DNA of 64,000 bases from Rhodobacteraceae bacterium UBA6197 (GCA_002422085.1 DISZ01000019.1:1-64000), one strand, 5' to 3'. Positions 15,314-24,374 are shown, counted from the first letter of the stretch. The notes: generated by a model not told the origin, from the letters alone. Numbers and translations are program-made.

Positions 15314-17389
15314 ATGACAATTCTGACGAAGGCGGAGTCCGCCGAGGGCTTGACGCCGCGCGGTCGTTCAAGCGCGGCGCGGGCGGCAGTTTCGACATCC
15401 GACGGGGGGGGCTCGGCGGGCCTGTCCTGGCGCCGACCTTTGCTGCACCAGTTTCTGGCGCTGGCGGGGCTGGCGGTGCTCGTGCTGGTGTTGCGCGACC
15501 GCCTGATGGCGCTTGATACGGGCGCGGTTCTGGCGGCGTTTCATCAGGTTGGGCCGGGGCAATGGGCAGCGGCACTGGCAGCGACCGGGGTCAGCTTCTG
15601 GGCACTGGGCCACTACGACGGGGTCTTGCATCACGCACTTGCGACGGGGCAGTCGCAACGCAAGGCACGCCACGCCGGGGCGGCCGCCATCGCCATTTCG
15701 CAGACGCTGGGGTTCGGTCTGGTCTCGGGCGCGCTGGTGCGCTGGCGCATGATGCCCGGTCTGGGGCTGGTCGAGGCCAGTCGGATCACCGCCGCCGTCG
15801 CGGCCTCGTTTCTGGCGGGCTGGGCCGTGGTTACGTCGGTTGCCCTGCTGATCCTGCCGGTCGCGCTGCCCGGCGCACGGATCGCGGGCGCGTTGGGCAT
15901 GATCGCCGCCGCGACGCTGGTGGCCCTGACATTGTGGCACCCGGGTTTGCGGTCGGGGGTGCGGCTCGGGCGCTGGCGGGTCCGGCTGCCCAGCCTGCCG
16001 GTGATCGGCCGGATCCTGACACTGGCGCTGGTCGATACGGCGGCTGCGGCGGTGGCGCTTTGGGTGCTCCTCCCTGCGGGCGGCCCCGGGCTGGCCACCC
16101 TTTATCCCGCGTTCCTGCTTGCGCTTGGGGCGGGGTTCGTGTCGGGCACGCCCGGCGGTGTCGGCCCTTTCGAGGTGACGTTGCTGATGATGCTGCCGGG
16201 CAGTGCCGAGACGCCGCTGCTGGCCGCGGTTCTGGCCTGGCGCGCGGTCTATTTCGCGCTGCCCGCGATCTTGGGCGGGCTCGCGGTGGCGCTGGCGCGA
16301 CCGGGTGCGGAAAAGGCCTCCATCGCGCAGGAGCGGTCGCCGGCGCAGATCCTGACGCCGCGCCTCGCGGCATTGGTGGCGCTGGCACCTCGGGCCGAAC
16401 TGGGCCTGCTGCGCCAAGGCGAGCATGGCGTTTTTCTGGACCCGCTGGCCAAGTCGGGCTGGATGCTCGGGCGCACCCCTCAGGCCCTGGTCGGGCTGCT
16501 CGACCCGTTCGGCGCAGCCGATGTGGCCGGGCTATTGGCCGGGCTGCGCGCGACAGCGCGGGCCGAGGGGCGGATCTGCTGCCTTTACAAGATCGGCGCG
16601 CGCACTGCCGCACGGGCGCGACAAGCGCGTTGGGCCGTCGCGCCCGTCGCGCTCGAGGCATGGCTTGACCCGAGGGAATTCGATCTGGCTACCCCCGAAC
16701 GCGCCGGGCTGCGCCGCAAGCTGCGCAAGGCGGCGCGCGCGCAGGTCACCGTCCGCCACGCCAGCCCTCCGGCCCTGCCACAGGCCGCGATGGCCGCCAT
16801 TTCGACCGCTTGGGCGCAGGCGCGCGGTGGTGAGCGGGGCTTTTCGATGGGGCGGTTCAGTGCGTCCTATGTGGCTGGTCAGCGGGTCTATCTGGCGCAC
16901 CAAAAGGACAGGTTGATCGGCTTTGCGAGCTTTCACCAAGGCGGGTCGGAATGGGTGCTGGACCTGATGCGCACCGACCCCGAGGCGCCGGATGGCACGA
17001 TGCAGGCCTTGATCCAACTCGCAATCGCACAGGCGCGCGCCTGTGGCATGGCGCGCCTGTCTCTGGCGGCGCTACCGCCCCGATCCGAACAGGCCAGCGG
17101 CGCCGCGGCGGCACTCTGGCGCCGGGTCGAAGCACGGGCCGGAACGGCGGGCTTGCGCCAGTTCAAGGCAGGGTTTGCGCCAAACTGGCAACCGCTTTAC
17201 ATCGCAGCCCCGAACCGTGCCACTCTCGCGCTGGCGGCTGCCGATATTGCCCGCGCCATCCGCCACCCCGCGCCGCTGCCCATCGAAAATCCGCCCGCCA
17301 GAATGGTTGCCGTCAAAGACCCTCGTGGCAGTCACGCAACGGAAATACCCGAAAGCCGTATTGGCCCGCTTGCTGATCGGGGCGGGTAG
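15314..17389 (+). CDS. MprF-like phosphatidylglycerol aminoacyltransferase/flippase
   Basis: A membrane protein of 691 residues in two parts. The N-terminal half (about 30-330) has eight or so hydrophobic helices of the LPG synthetase transmembrane family with the turn FVSGTPGGVGPFE. The C-terminal half (from about 350) is the DUF2156 GNAT-like catalytic domain and ends with GLRQFKAGFAPNWQPLYI, the conserved close of MprF-type synthases. Such enzymes transfer an amino acid (Lys, Ala or another) from tRNA to phosphatidylglycerol; which amino acid cannot be told here. The Met at 15314 is preferred over GTG 15308 because AGAGG is spaced five bases from it. Monocistronic. Confidence 0.82.
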   Translation: MTILTKAESAEGLTPRGRSSAARAAVSTSDGGGSAGLSWRRPLLHQFLALAGLAVLVLVLRDRLMALDTGAVLAAFHQVGPGQWAAALAATGVSFWALGHYDGVLHHALATGQSQRKARHAGAAAIAISQTLGFGLVSGALVRWRMMPGLGLVEASRITAAVAASFLAGWAVVTSVALLILPVALPGARIAGALGMIAAATLVALTLWHPGLRSGVRLGRWRVRLPSLPVIGRILTLALVDTAAAAVALWVLLPAGGPGLATLYPAFLLALGAGFVSGTPGGVGPFEVTLLMMLPGSAETPLLAAVLAWRAVYFALPAILGGLAVALARPGAEKASIAQERSPAQILTPRLAALVALAPRAELGLLRQGEHGVFLDPLAKSGWMLGRTPQALVGLLDPFGAADVAGLLAGLRATARAEGRICCLYKIGARTAARARQARWAVAPVALEAWLDPREFDLATPERAGLRRKLRKAARAQVTVRHASPPALPQAAMAAISTAWAQARGGERGFSMGRFSASYVAGQRVYLAHQKDRLIGFASFHQGGSEWVLDLMRTDPEAPDGTMQALIQLAIAQARACGMARLSLAALPPRSEQASGAAAALWRRVEARAGTAGLRQFKAGFAPNWQPLYIAAPNRATLALAAADIARAIRHPAPLPIENPPARMVAVKDPRGSHATEIPESRIGPLADRGG

Positions 17390-18646
17390 TCAGATCGCCC
17401 GCCTTTTCCACGAAAAAGCCTCTGTGCCGCACCACGGCCTTCGTTACTGCGCTCAACGCACGCGACGATCTGAAGCTGGCGCGAATCGCGCCTGCACGGA
17501 CCGGATGCGGAAACCCTGGCAAGGGTCTGAAACCATTTCGCAAAGCGCGGCCTGGTTGAACGAACTACCGGCGCCCGCCTTGTCGCGGGACGCGCTGGCC
17601 AAGGGGGACGCCTGCACCACGATCCGGCAGAATTCATATCAATATCTCTGCCGAAGCTGTCGAAAGACCTGCTCTGATCGAACCGGACCGAAAACCGGGC
17701 CCATCCGTCGCGCTGGCCCTGTCATGGCCATGCTGTGCGACAGGTCGGGCAATGGCTTCTCGGGTTCGCGTATGAACTGCCCCGGAATCCTGACCTCAAC
17801 CGACGCACCGTCTGGCACCGTCTGGCACCGGCGGAAAGCCGATGGAAAGCTGCCTTGCCAACCATCAACGCGGTCAAAACGGTGGACCTGAAGGCGGCGA
17901 CCTCACGTCCCGAAGGCTCCGTTCACCGGTCAGCCATGAAGGAGCCGATTGTGCCCAATTCGGTCGATCGCCACCCGTAATTTCTGCAATTGCCGGCAAC
18001 AGGCCCCAGTATGGCAGAGGTCGTCGTAGCGGGTGCCTTGATAGCGGGGGCTTTCTTCCGGGTCGATCAGATATGTTGGTCCAGCGCCAGCGCCAGCCAG
18101 CATTCCGGACGATCTTCCGTGCCTGCGATCCCAATTGCTCTGGCTGCGGGGGGCGGCAACGGGGGGCGGCAACGGGCATCCAGAGACGCGGGATGAAAGC
18201 CGGATCATGGCCAAAGACGATGATCCGCGACGGAAATCGCTTGGCGTCTTTGTCGGTGGCAGCATCGCCGAGGCGGCAATCACCCGCCCCCCGAACCAGA
18301 TTTGCAATACACACGCGGCCGCGACGCTTGATTCGCGCAAACTGGGGATCGTCAGCCCATAACCTTCGGTTTTCGGTGAAATCGAGCCGCACCACGCCGC
18401 AACCTCCGGGGCGGCAAGGACGATGAAAACCCCGGGTGTCGCCCGGCATTTCGGCGCAAAGGCGTTGATCTAAAAGAACGAAGCTATCGCGACGGGGGCG
18501 TGTTCCTTCTTGGTTCCGGCCCCGTGCGCGGAACCCCGATCTGTGGCAACCGCCTAAGAAATTGCCAAGCCCGCGTCGGCATGGCACATGAAGGCAAGAG
18601 GTGGCCTGCCCGGCCGTCCTGTGACCCCTGAAAGAAAGACCTGTAC
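17390..18646. other. 1.26-kb gap without recognisable gene
   Basis: The longest gene-free stretch. Open frames exist (minus 17874-18677, 267 codons; plus 17842-18426), but their translations have Arg/Pro-heavy composition, no known domain and no ribosome site. Direct repeat GGGGGCGGCAAC appears twice in tandem near 18156. It could be decayed coding DNA; I found no clear frame with a family match. The last 100 bases serve as promoter and leader of the Bmt-like gene. Confidence 0.45.
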
Positions 18647-19660
18647 ATGACCAATGCGCTGAGCCGTCTGTTGGCAACCCATGACTGGCTTCTGGCCGAT
18701 GGTGCCACCGGCACCAACCTGTTCAACATGGGCCTGTCATCCGGCGAAGCGCCCGAATTGTGGAATGTGGACCATCCCGACAAGATCCGCGCGCTTTATC
18801 GCGGCGCGGTCGAGGCTGGCTCGGATCTGTTCTTGACCAACTCGTTTGGCGGTAACGCCAGCCGCTTGAAGCTGCACAATGCCCAAGGTCGCGTGCATGA
18901 GTTGAACCGTGTGGCCGCGACCCTCGGGCGCGAGGTGGCCGATGCGGCGGGGCGTCCGGTGGTGGTTGCGGGGTCGATGGGGCCAACCGGAGATATTTTT
19001 GCGCCACTGGGCACACTGACCCATGAGCTTGCCGTCGAGATGTTTCACGAGCAGGCCGAGGGATTGAAGGCCGGCGGTGCCGATGTTCTTTGGGTCGAGA
19101 CGATTTCAGCCCCCGAAGAATTTCGCGCGGCCGCCGAGGCGGCGCTGCTGGCCGGGATGGAGTGGTGCGGCACGATGAGCTTTGATACCGCCGGGCGCAC
19201 GATGATGGGGGTGACCTCGGCGCAGTTGGTGGCGCTGGTCGAAAAACTGCCGAACCCACCGCTGGCCTTTGGCGCGAATTGTGGCGTCGGGGCCTCGGAC
19301 CTGATGCGCACCATTCTGGGGTTTGTCGCGGCCGGAACCGAGCGCCCGATCATCGCCAAGGGTAATGCGGGGATCCCGAAATACCATGACGGCCACATCC
19401 ATTACGATGGCACCCCCGAATTGATGGGTGAATACGCGGTGCTGGCGCGCGATGCGGGGGCGACGATCATCGGCGGTTGCTGCGGCACGATGCCCGAACA
19501 TCTGAAGGCGATGCGCGCCGCGCTGGAAAGCCGCCCGCGCGGCCCGCGGCCCTCGCCCGAGCTGATCTCGGAAAAACTGGGCGGCTTTTCCTCCGCCTCC
19601 GACGGAACCGGCGACGACGAGGGCCCGTCGCGCGAACGGCGCGGACGGCGCCGGGTCTAG
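18647..19660 (+). CDS. bmt: Bmt-like homocysteine S-methyltransferase (split methionine synthase core)
   Basis: Zinc-dependent homocysteine S-methyltransferase barrel, 337 residues. Zinc ligands are Cys212 in GANCGVG and Cys278-Cys279 in GGCCGTMPEH. The N-terminus LLADGATGTNL is typical of the family. In Rhodobacteraceae such as Phaeobacter and Dinoroseobacter, this protein has been shown to work with a separate corrinoid subunit as a split form of MetH; the corrinoid gene is indeed 1.3 kb downstream here. The name betaine--homocysteine methyltransferase is often given by similarity, but the neighbour argues for the methionine synthase role. A 50-residue Arg/Gly-rich tail follows the barrel. 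Confidence 0.88.
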   Translation: MTNALSRLLATHDWLLADGATGTNLFNMGLSSGEAPELWNVDHPDKIRALYRGAVEAGSDLFLTNSFGGNASRLKLHNAQGRVHELNRVAATLGREVADAAGRPVVVAGSMGPTGDIFAPLGTLTHELAVEMFHEQAEGLKAGGADVLWVETISAPEEFRAAAEAALLAGMEWCGTMSFDTAGRTMMGVTSAQLVALVEKLPNPPLAFGANCGVGASDLMRTILGFVAAGTERPIIAKGNAGIPKYHDGHIHYDGTPELMGEYAVLARDAGATIIGGCCGTMPEHLKAMRAALESRPRGPRPSPELISEKLGGFSSASDGTGDDEGPSRERRGRRRV

Positions 19661-19740
19661 GCGGCAGTAAAGCCGGTCTGGCGGACGCGCGGGGTCGGGC
19701 GCGCTTCTTGCCCCGAAGCCGAGTTGATCGCTGACGTCGT

Positions 19741-20838
19741 TCAGAACAGGCTGAGCTGGTCACCGGTTTTCGGCGGCGGCGCAAAGCGGCCGCACTCCAG
19801 CGCGGCGGTGTCGGTCGCGGCGGTGTCGGTGGCAAGGCCGAGCCTGCGGCACGCCAGCCGAAACCGATGTGCCAGAAGCCGCGCCATCGGCCCTTCGCCG
19901 GTCATCCGCGTCTTGAAGCGCGGGTCATTGTCGCGCCCGCCGCGCATCTCGTGCAGCCGCGCCAGAACATGCGCCGCCCGGCCGGGATGGTGGCGATCAA
20001 GCCAGTCGCGAAACAGCGGCGCCACCTCATGCGGCAGCCGCAGCAGGATCATCGCCGCCGAGCGGGCCCCGGCGGCATGTCCTGCGGCAAGGATGGCTTC
20101 CAGTTCGTGATCGGTCAGGGCCGGGATCATCGGCGCGGCCATGACCCGCGTTGGCACCCCTGCCCCGGCCAGATCACGGATCATCGCCAGACGGCGGGCG
20201 GGGCTGGGCGCGCGCGGCTCCATCTGGCGGGCAAGGCCGGGGTTCAACGTGGTCAGCGAGACGCCAACCTGCACCAGATTGCGGCTGGCCAGGCTGGCCA
20301 GGATATCAAGGTCGCGGGTGATCGTGGCGCCGCGGGTGACGATCGCCACCGGATGGTTGAATTCCGACAGGACCTCCAGCAGGCCGCGCATGATTCGCAA
20401 CTGTGCCTCGATCGGCTGATAGGGGTCGGTGTTGGTGCCAATCGCCAGCGGCGCCGGGCGATAGCCCTTGCGCGCCAGTTCGCGCGCCAAAAGCGCCGGT
20501 GCCTCGGGTTTGGCGGTCAATCGGGTTTCGAAATCCAGCCCCGCCGACAGACCAAGATAGCCGTGGCTGGGCCGCGCAAAACAATAGATGCAGCCGTGTT
20601 CGCAGCCCCGGTAGGGGTTGACCGAGCGGTCGAACGGCACATCGGGCGACCGGTTGCGGGTGATGATGCTGCGCGGGCGTTCCAGTGCCAGTTCGGTGCG
20701 CAACAGGCGCGTATCCTCGTCGATATCCCAGCCGTCATCGACCGGGATTCGGGCATAGGGCTCGAATCGGCCGACCGGGTTGGTGGCACTTGCGCGCCCC
20801 TTGAGGCGCAAGGCGGGATTGGCCGGTGGCAAGGGCAT
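19741..20838 (-). CDS. PA0069-family radical SAM protein
   Basis: Radical SAM protein of 365 residues with the cluster motif C79-x3-C83-x2-C86 in RGCEHGCIYCFARP. The N-terminal RFEPYARIPVDDGWD and the family-typical NTDPYQPIE are conserved in the PA0069/SplB-like group. Its reaction is unknown; the resemblance to spore photoproduct lyase is distant. It sits on the opposite strand between the two methionine synthase genes and shares a divergent promoter region with the corrinoid gene. It is not a RamA-type corrinoid reactivator, since the C-terminal ferredoxin-like domain is absent. Confidence 0.85.
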   Translation of the reverse strand: MPLPPANPALRLKGRASATNPVGRFEPYARIPVDDGWDIDEDTRLLRTELALERPRSIITRNRSPDVPFDRSVNPYRGCEHGCIYCFARPSHGYLGLSAGLDFETRLTAKPEAPALLARELARKGYRPAPLAIGTNTDPYQPIEAQLRIMRGLLEVLSEFNHPVAIVTRGATITRDLDILASLASRNLVQVGVSLTTLNPGLARQMEPRAPSPARRLAMIRDLAGAGVPTRVMAAPMIPALTDHELEAILAAGHAAGARSAAMILLRLPHEVAPLFRDWLDRHHPGRAAHVLARLHEMRGGRDNDPRFKTRMTGEGPMARLLAHRFRLACRRLGLATDTAATDTAALECGRFAPPPKTGDQLSLF

Positions 20839-20897
20839 GGCACAGATTTAGAACATTTGAGGAACACGCGCCAGAAGAATTGCGCGACCTCTGTCGG

Positions 20898-20920
20898 TTG
20901 CGATGGGGCGCATGTCGCAA
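20898..20920. promoter_or_regulatory. inverted repeat upstream of the corrinoid gene
   Basis: TTGCGA at 20898-20903 and TCGCAA at 20915-20920 form a 6-11-6 inverted repeat in the divergent region between the radical SAM gene and the corrinoid gene. It could be an operator for either. No copy was seen upstream of the Bmt-like gene. Confidence 0.3.
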
Positions 20921-20983
20921 TTTGCCAAGTGCCGGCGGGTCTTTGCCCGCATTAAGAGGCAAGCGAGTGTCCAGGAGAACGAC

Positions 20984-21685
20984 ATGGCAGACGAAAACGA
21001 CATCATTCTTTCGGAACTGGATGACGAGGAACTTGTGCTTCAGATGCATGATGACCTCTATGACGGTCTGCGCGAAGAAATCGAAGAAGGCGTGCAAATC
21101 CTTCTGAAGCGCGACTGGACGCCCTATGACGTGCTGACCAAGGCACTGGTCGCGGGGATGACGATTGTTGGCGCGGACTTCCGCGACGGGATCTTGTTTG
21201 TCCCCGAGGTGCTGCTGGCCGCCAACGCGATGAAGGGCGGCATGGCCATTCTCAAGCCGCTTCTGGCCGAGACCGGCGCGCCGCGGATGGGCAAGATGGT
21301 GATCGGCACCGTCAAGGGCGACATTCACGACATCGGCAAGAACCTCGTGGCGATGATGATGGAGGGCGCGGGCTTTGAGGTCGTCGATCTGGGCATCAAC
21401 AACCCGGTCGAGAAGTATCTCGAAGCGCTGGCCCGTGAAGATGCCGATATTCTGGGGATGTCGGCGCTGCTGACCACCACCATGCCCTATATGAAGGTCG
21501 TGATCGACACGATGAAGGAACAGGGCATCCGCGAAAACTATATCGTGCTGGTCGGGGGCGCGCCGCTGAACGAAGAGTTTGGCCGCGCGATCGGCGCCGA
21601 TGCCTATTGCCGCGATGCCGCTGTGGCGGTCGAAACCGCCAAGGTCTTCATTGCGCGCAAACACAACCAGATGGCCGCTGGTTAA
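20984..21685 (+). CDS. mtbC: corrinoid (B12-binding) subunit of split methionine synthase
   Basis: Cobalamin-binding protein of 233 residues. A helical cap (about 1-95, with LVAGMTIVGADFRDG) precedes the Rossmann B12 domain with D113-x-H115-x2-G118 in KGDIHDIGKN, whose His replaces the lower cobalt ligand. MtbC/MtmC-like corrinoid proteins and the B12 part of MetH share this layout. Together with the Bmt-like subunit it is expected to carry the methyl group in methionine synthesis. The start at 20984 has a good ribosome site, AGGAGA at 20973-20978. A strong hairpin follows the stop codon. Confidence 0.92.
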   Translation: MADENDIILSELDDEELVLQMHDDLYDGLREEIEEGVQILLKRDWTPYDVLTKALVAGMTIVGADFRDGILFVPEVLLAANAMKGGMAILKPLLAETGAPRMGKMVIGTVKGDIHDIGKNLVAMMMEGAGFEVVDLGINNPVEKYLEALAREDADILGMSALLTTTMPYMKVVIDTMKEQGIRENYIVLVGGAPLNEEFGRAIGADAYCRDAAVAVETAKVFIARKHNQMAAG

Positions 21686-21724
21686 CATAGCTGTGACTGT
21701 TTCGGGGCCAAAGCCCGCAAATCT

Positions 21725-21757
21725 GGCCCCGGAACCGCTTCCGGGGCCTTGGCCTTT
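21725..21757 (+). terminator. terminator-like hairpin after the corrinoid gene
   Basis: A perfect 10-bp stem GGCCCCGGAA/TTCCGGGGCC with loop CCGC, followed by TTGGCCTTTTC. It lies 39 bp after the corrinoid stop and 50 bp before the next ribosome site, so it could separate or attenuate the downstream small-ORF/DUF1638 pair. Confidence 0.55.
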
Positions 21758-21798
21758 TCAGGCAATGGCCCCATATTGAACGGGATAGGAGGCTCGAC

Positions 21799-21957
21799 AT
21801 GCCGCTACCTCACTTCCTAATCCTGCTGGCCGTTGTGGTCATCGCAGCCGGAGCCACGATCTGGCTGGCCACCTCATCGGGGGTGTCGATTGCCACGCTG
21901 GCGGTCATGGCATTGATCGGTGCAGGCGTGGTGCGACTGCTGGCGCGGGTCGAATGA
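21799..21957 (+). CDS. small two-helix membrane protein (52 residues)
   Basis: A short gene supported by a near-perfect ribosome site, TAGGAGG at 21786-21792, six bases before ATG. The product is 52 residues: a first hydrophobic helix (FLILLAVVVIAAGATIWLA), a short polar turn and a second helix (ATLAVMALIGAGVV), ending RLLARVE. Its stop overlaps the DUF1638 start as ATGA, indicating translational coupling. I do not recognise the family. It probably lies in the inner membrane and works with DUF1638 or the corrinoid system. Confidence 0.75.
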   Translation: MPLPHFLILLAVVVIAAGATIWLATSSGVSIATLAVMALIGAGVVRLLARVE

Positions 21958-22586
21958 CGCTTTCGGAAACGACATTGACCGAGGCGCGGACGGTGTTCGC
22001 GCAGCAAGGCCGGGTATTGCTGATCGCCTGCGGCGCCTTGGCCCGCGAAATCCTCACCCTGATCAAGGCGAACGGCTGGGGTCATCTGGAGTTGACCTGC
22101 CTGCCCGCCAATCTGCATCTTTACCCCGAAAAGATCACCGAAGCTGTTGAAGCGGCTGTAGAAAAGCATCGGGCCGATTACGAGCGCATCTTTGTCGTCT
22201 ATGCCGATTGTGGCACCGGCGGGCTATTGGCCGAGCGCTGTGCCGCCTTGGGCGTCGAGATGGTCGCCGGACCGCATTGCTATTCGTTTTATGAAGGCAA
22301 CGAAGTTTTTGCCGCCAAGGCTGACGACGAATTCACCGCCTTTTACCTGACCGATTTTCTGGTCCGCCAGTTCGATGCCTTTGTCTGGCGGCCGATGGGG
22401 CTGGACCGCCATCCAGAGCTGCGCGACATGTATTTCGGCAATTACGACCGGCTGATCTATCAGGCGCAGACAAATGACCCGACCCTGGACGCCCTGGCGC
22501 GCGAGGCCGCTGATCGGCTGGGACTAAGATTTGAGCGCCGCTTTACCGGCTATGGTGATCTCGTTCCCGCATTGGCCGCGCTTTGA
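21954..22586 (+). CDS. DUF1638 protein
   Basis: A 210-residue soluble protein of DUF1638, a family often found beside corrinoid methyltransferase genes in bacteria and archaea but without an assigned reaction. Features visible are LLIACGALAREIL at the start, VVYADCGTGG in the middle with conserved Cys, and a Tyr-rich segment around GPHCYSFYEG. The three conserved Cys/His-containing loops could bind metal or corrinoid; this is inference. It is coupled to the 52-residue membrane ORF by a 4-bp overlap and follows the corrinoid subunit, so a role in supplying or repairing the corrinoid protein is plausible. Confidence 0.82.
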   Translation: MTLSETTLTEARTVFAQQGRVLLIACGALAREILTLIKANGWGHLELTCLPANLHLYPEKITEAVEAAVEKHRADYERIFVVYADCGTGGLLAERCAALGVEMVAGPHCYSFYEGNEVFAAKADDEFTAFYLTDFLVRQFDAFVWRPMGLDRHPELRDMYFGNYDRLIYQAQTNDPTLDALAREAADRLGLRFERRFTGYGDLVPALAAL

Positions 22587-23392
22587 CGGCCACGACACGG
22601 GCTTGGCTTGGCATCTTGCGCCGCGCGGGATGATCCCGCCTTTGGACCTCTGCCGTCGATCCTGAGGCAGATCAGATCACAACAGCCCGGCGCAAGCGCC
22701 AAGAACCATCCGCGCCTCCTGCGGCCCAAACCTGTCCGTCCCGGCGCCGCGACGATATCGGGATCGGGATCGGGGCTTGCCGTTCGCCCGAAAGCCCTAG
22801 GCCTGCGCGCGGTCCGGCAAGCCGAGCCGAGCCGAGCCGAGCCGAGCCAACTGAAGGTTCATGCAACCTCGTCGCCCCCCTCCTTGCGGCGCGCGCGACG
22901 GCTGCGCACCGATGAAATACCGGCGCCAAAGCCGCGACGGACCCTTGCCGACGAGGCGCAATTTCTGTGACCTCGGCCAAATCCGCGCGATGAGTCGCCC
23001 CTACACGTCGGGCGCCGCCGACGGCCAGAACACGCCCGTGCCGCCCCGGACATTGCCCGCAGGATACCGGGCCCCACCACCAAGCAGACCCCCGCCGCGC
23101 GCCGCTATCTTGAAACTACACACCGCGCTTTCGGCCACCTGACGGCGTTCTGACCGAGTGCGATGCAAAGGGCGGTCAGCCGATTGGCGCGATGCCCCCC
23201 CAGCCCGACGCGAGTGTCTGACAAACGCAAGTCCGGCCGCACTCACCGGCAGATCGTCAGTTCCTTGCCGGAACCGCGCCGGAACCGCGTTTTCGCAGCG
23301 CGGATGCAGGCCGATCAAAGCCGGGGACAGCTCTGCCCCCCGCATTCGATCGTGCCACGTGGGCTTTGCACGAGGGGCAACAACATGCCCGC
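22587..23392. other. 0.8-kb gap without recognisable gene
   Basis: Lies between the convergent ends of the DUF1638 gene and the HNH gene. No open frame has a ribosome site or family match. It includes a run of six AGCCG-type pentanucleotides at 22820-22849 and several G/C homopolymers. I see nothing else in it. Confidence 0.45.
22820..22849. repeat. AGCCG pentanucleotide repeat
   Basis: Five perfect copies of AGCCG followed by AGCCA, 30 bases in all, in non-coding DNA. Such tracts expand and shrink by slippage and may be useful as a strain marker. Confidence 0.85.
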
Positions 23393-23992
23393 TCAGGCCT
23401 CCAGTTCGGCATCCCAGTAGAGAAAATCGAGCCAACTCTCATGCAGGTGCGAATGCGGAAACCGCCGCCCGATGGCGTGCATTTCCTCGGCTGTGGGCCG
23501 ATGCGGCGTGCGGTGCAGGTGCATCCCGACCTGTCGCAGCGATTTGTTGGCTTTTCTCAGATTGCAAGGCGAACAGGCCGCGACCACGTTTTCCCAACTG
23601 GTCACGCCACCGCGCGACCGCGGCACGACATGGTCAAAGGTCAGATCGCCGCGTGAGCCGCAATACTGGCAGCAAAATTCGTCACGCAAGAAAAGATTGA
23701 AGCGCGTGAAGGCTACGCGCTTCTGGGGTCGGATGAATTCCTTCAGCACGACGACCGAGGGTATGCGTATCGCCTCGCGTTGGCTTCGCACCACCTCGTC
23801 ATATTCGGCCAGAATGGTGACCCGATCCAGAATCACCGCCTTGATCGCCTCTTGCCACGGCCAAAGCGACAGCGGGTAATAGGACAATGGCCGAAAATCA
23901 GCGTTGAGCACCAATGCGGGGAACCGCCGCAACGCCGCAGGTTCACGCACGAACTGCGTTCGAAATTCCGGGTGGGTGCGCTCATCCAGCAT
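23393..23992 (-). CDS. HNH endonuclease family protein
   Basis: A 199-residue protein common in cyanobacteria and alphaproteobacteria. The N-terminal part (VLNADFRPLSYYPLSLWPWQEAI) is typical of this solitary HNH family. The nuclease core near residues 108-150 has a zinc pair CQYC, the LTFDHVVPRSRGG catalytic His and the second pair CSPC followed by N in NLRKAN. No restriction, toxin or recombinase partner is adjacent, so a DNA repair or housekeeping role is as likely as defence. Upstream is an AT-rich promoter-like stretch near 24065. Confidence 0.87.
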   Translation of the reverse strand: MLDERTHPEFRTQFVREPAALRRFPALVLNADFRPLSYYPLSLWPWQEAIKAVILDRVTILAEYDEVVRSQREAIRIPSVVVLKEFIRPQKRVAFTRFNLFLRDEFCCQYCGSRGDLTFDHVVPRSRGGVTSWENVVAACSPCNLRKANKSLRQVGMHLHRTPHRPTAEEMHAIGRRFPHSHLHESWLDFLYWDAELEA

Positions 23993-24216
23993 CGGTCAAA
24001 ACTTCCTCGCCCTGACAGCCTGTTTCGGCACCAAGGCGGGGAACCCCGCCCCGGCATGTCATCACTATATATGGCGTATAGCCAAGGGCAAGCCCCGCAA
24101 CATGGGGCATTGCCCTAGCGACAGGGCTAATGCGCGAAGGTGACGCACATGTGACGACGAGGGCAAACTCTCAAAGCCGGGAACGGCGGCAGGCACCCAG
24201 TGCCCCGATCACCGGG

Positions 24217-24324
24217 TCAACGACGCGCGCGCGCAACCTGCTTTTGCGGCTGAGACGCCATAGCCCGCAACACCAGCAGCGCAGCCGAGGCAAGGGCCAA
24301 AGCGGTCAGCAGAGCAAGTTCCAT
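24217..24324 (-). CDS. tiny membrane protein (35 residues)
   Basis: A 36-codon reading frame with a strong ribosome site, AAGGAG, seven bases ahead of ATG (on the minus strand AGAAGGAGAAACGCC-ATG). The product begins MELALLTALALASAALLVL, one hydrophobic helix, followed by a basic tail QPQKQVARARR. This single-pass, positive-inside-tail layout is common for small regulatory membrane peptides. I do not recognise the family. It lies 50 bp downstream of the esterase gene on the same strand and may be the last gene of that operon. Confidence 0.6.
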   Translation of the reverse strand: MELALLTALALASAALLVLRAMASQPQKQVARARR

Positions 24325-24374
24325 GGCGTTTCTCCTTCTGGTCAACAGGAAGGTGGGCGCAAGAAAGGCGAAGT

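Noticed and set aside
18480..18646. SAM-II/SAM-V or cobalamin riboswitch upstream of the Bmt-like gene
   Set aside because: No match to the SAM-II pseudoknot core or to a B12 box; only small local hairpins.
17874..18677. 267-codon minus-strand frame in the 1.26-kb gap
   Set aside because: Overlaps the Bmt-like start, has no ribosome site and no recognisable domain; left as gap.
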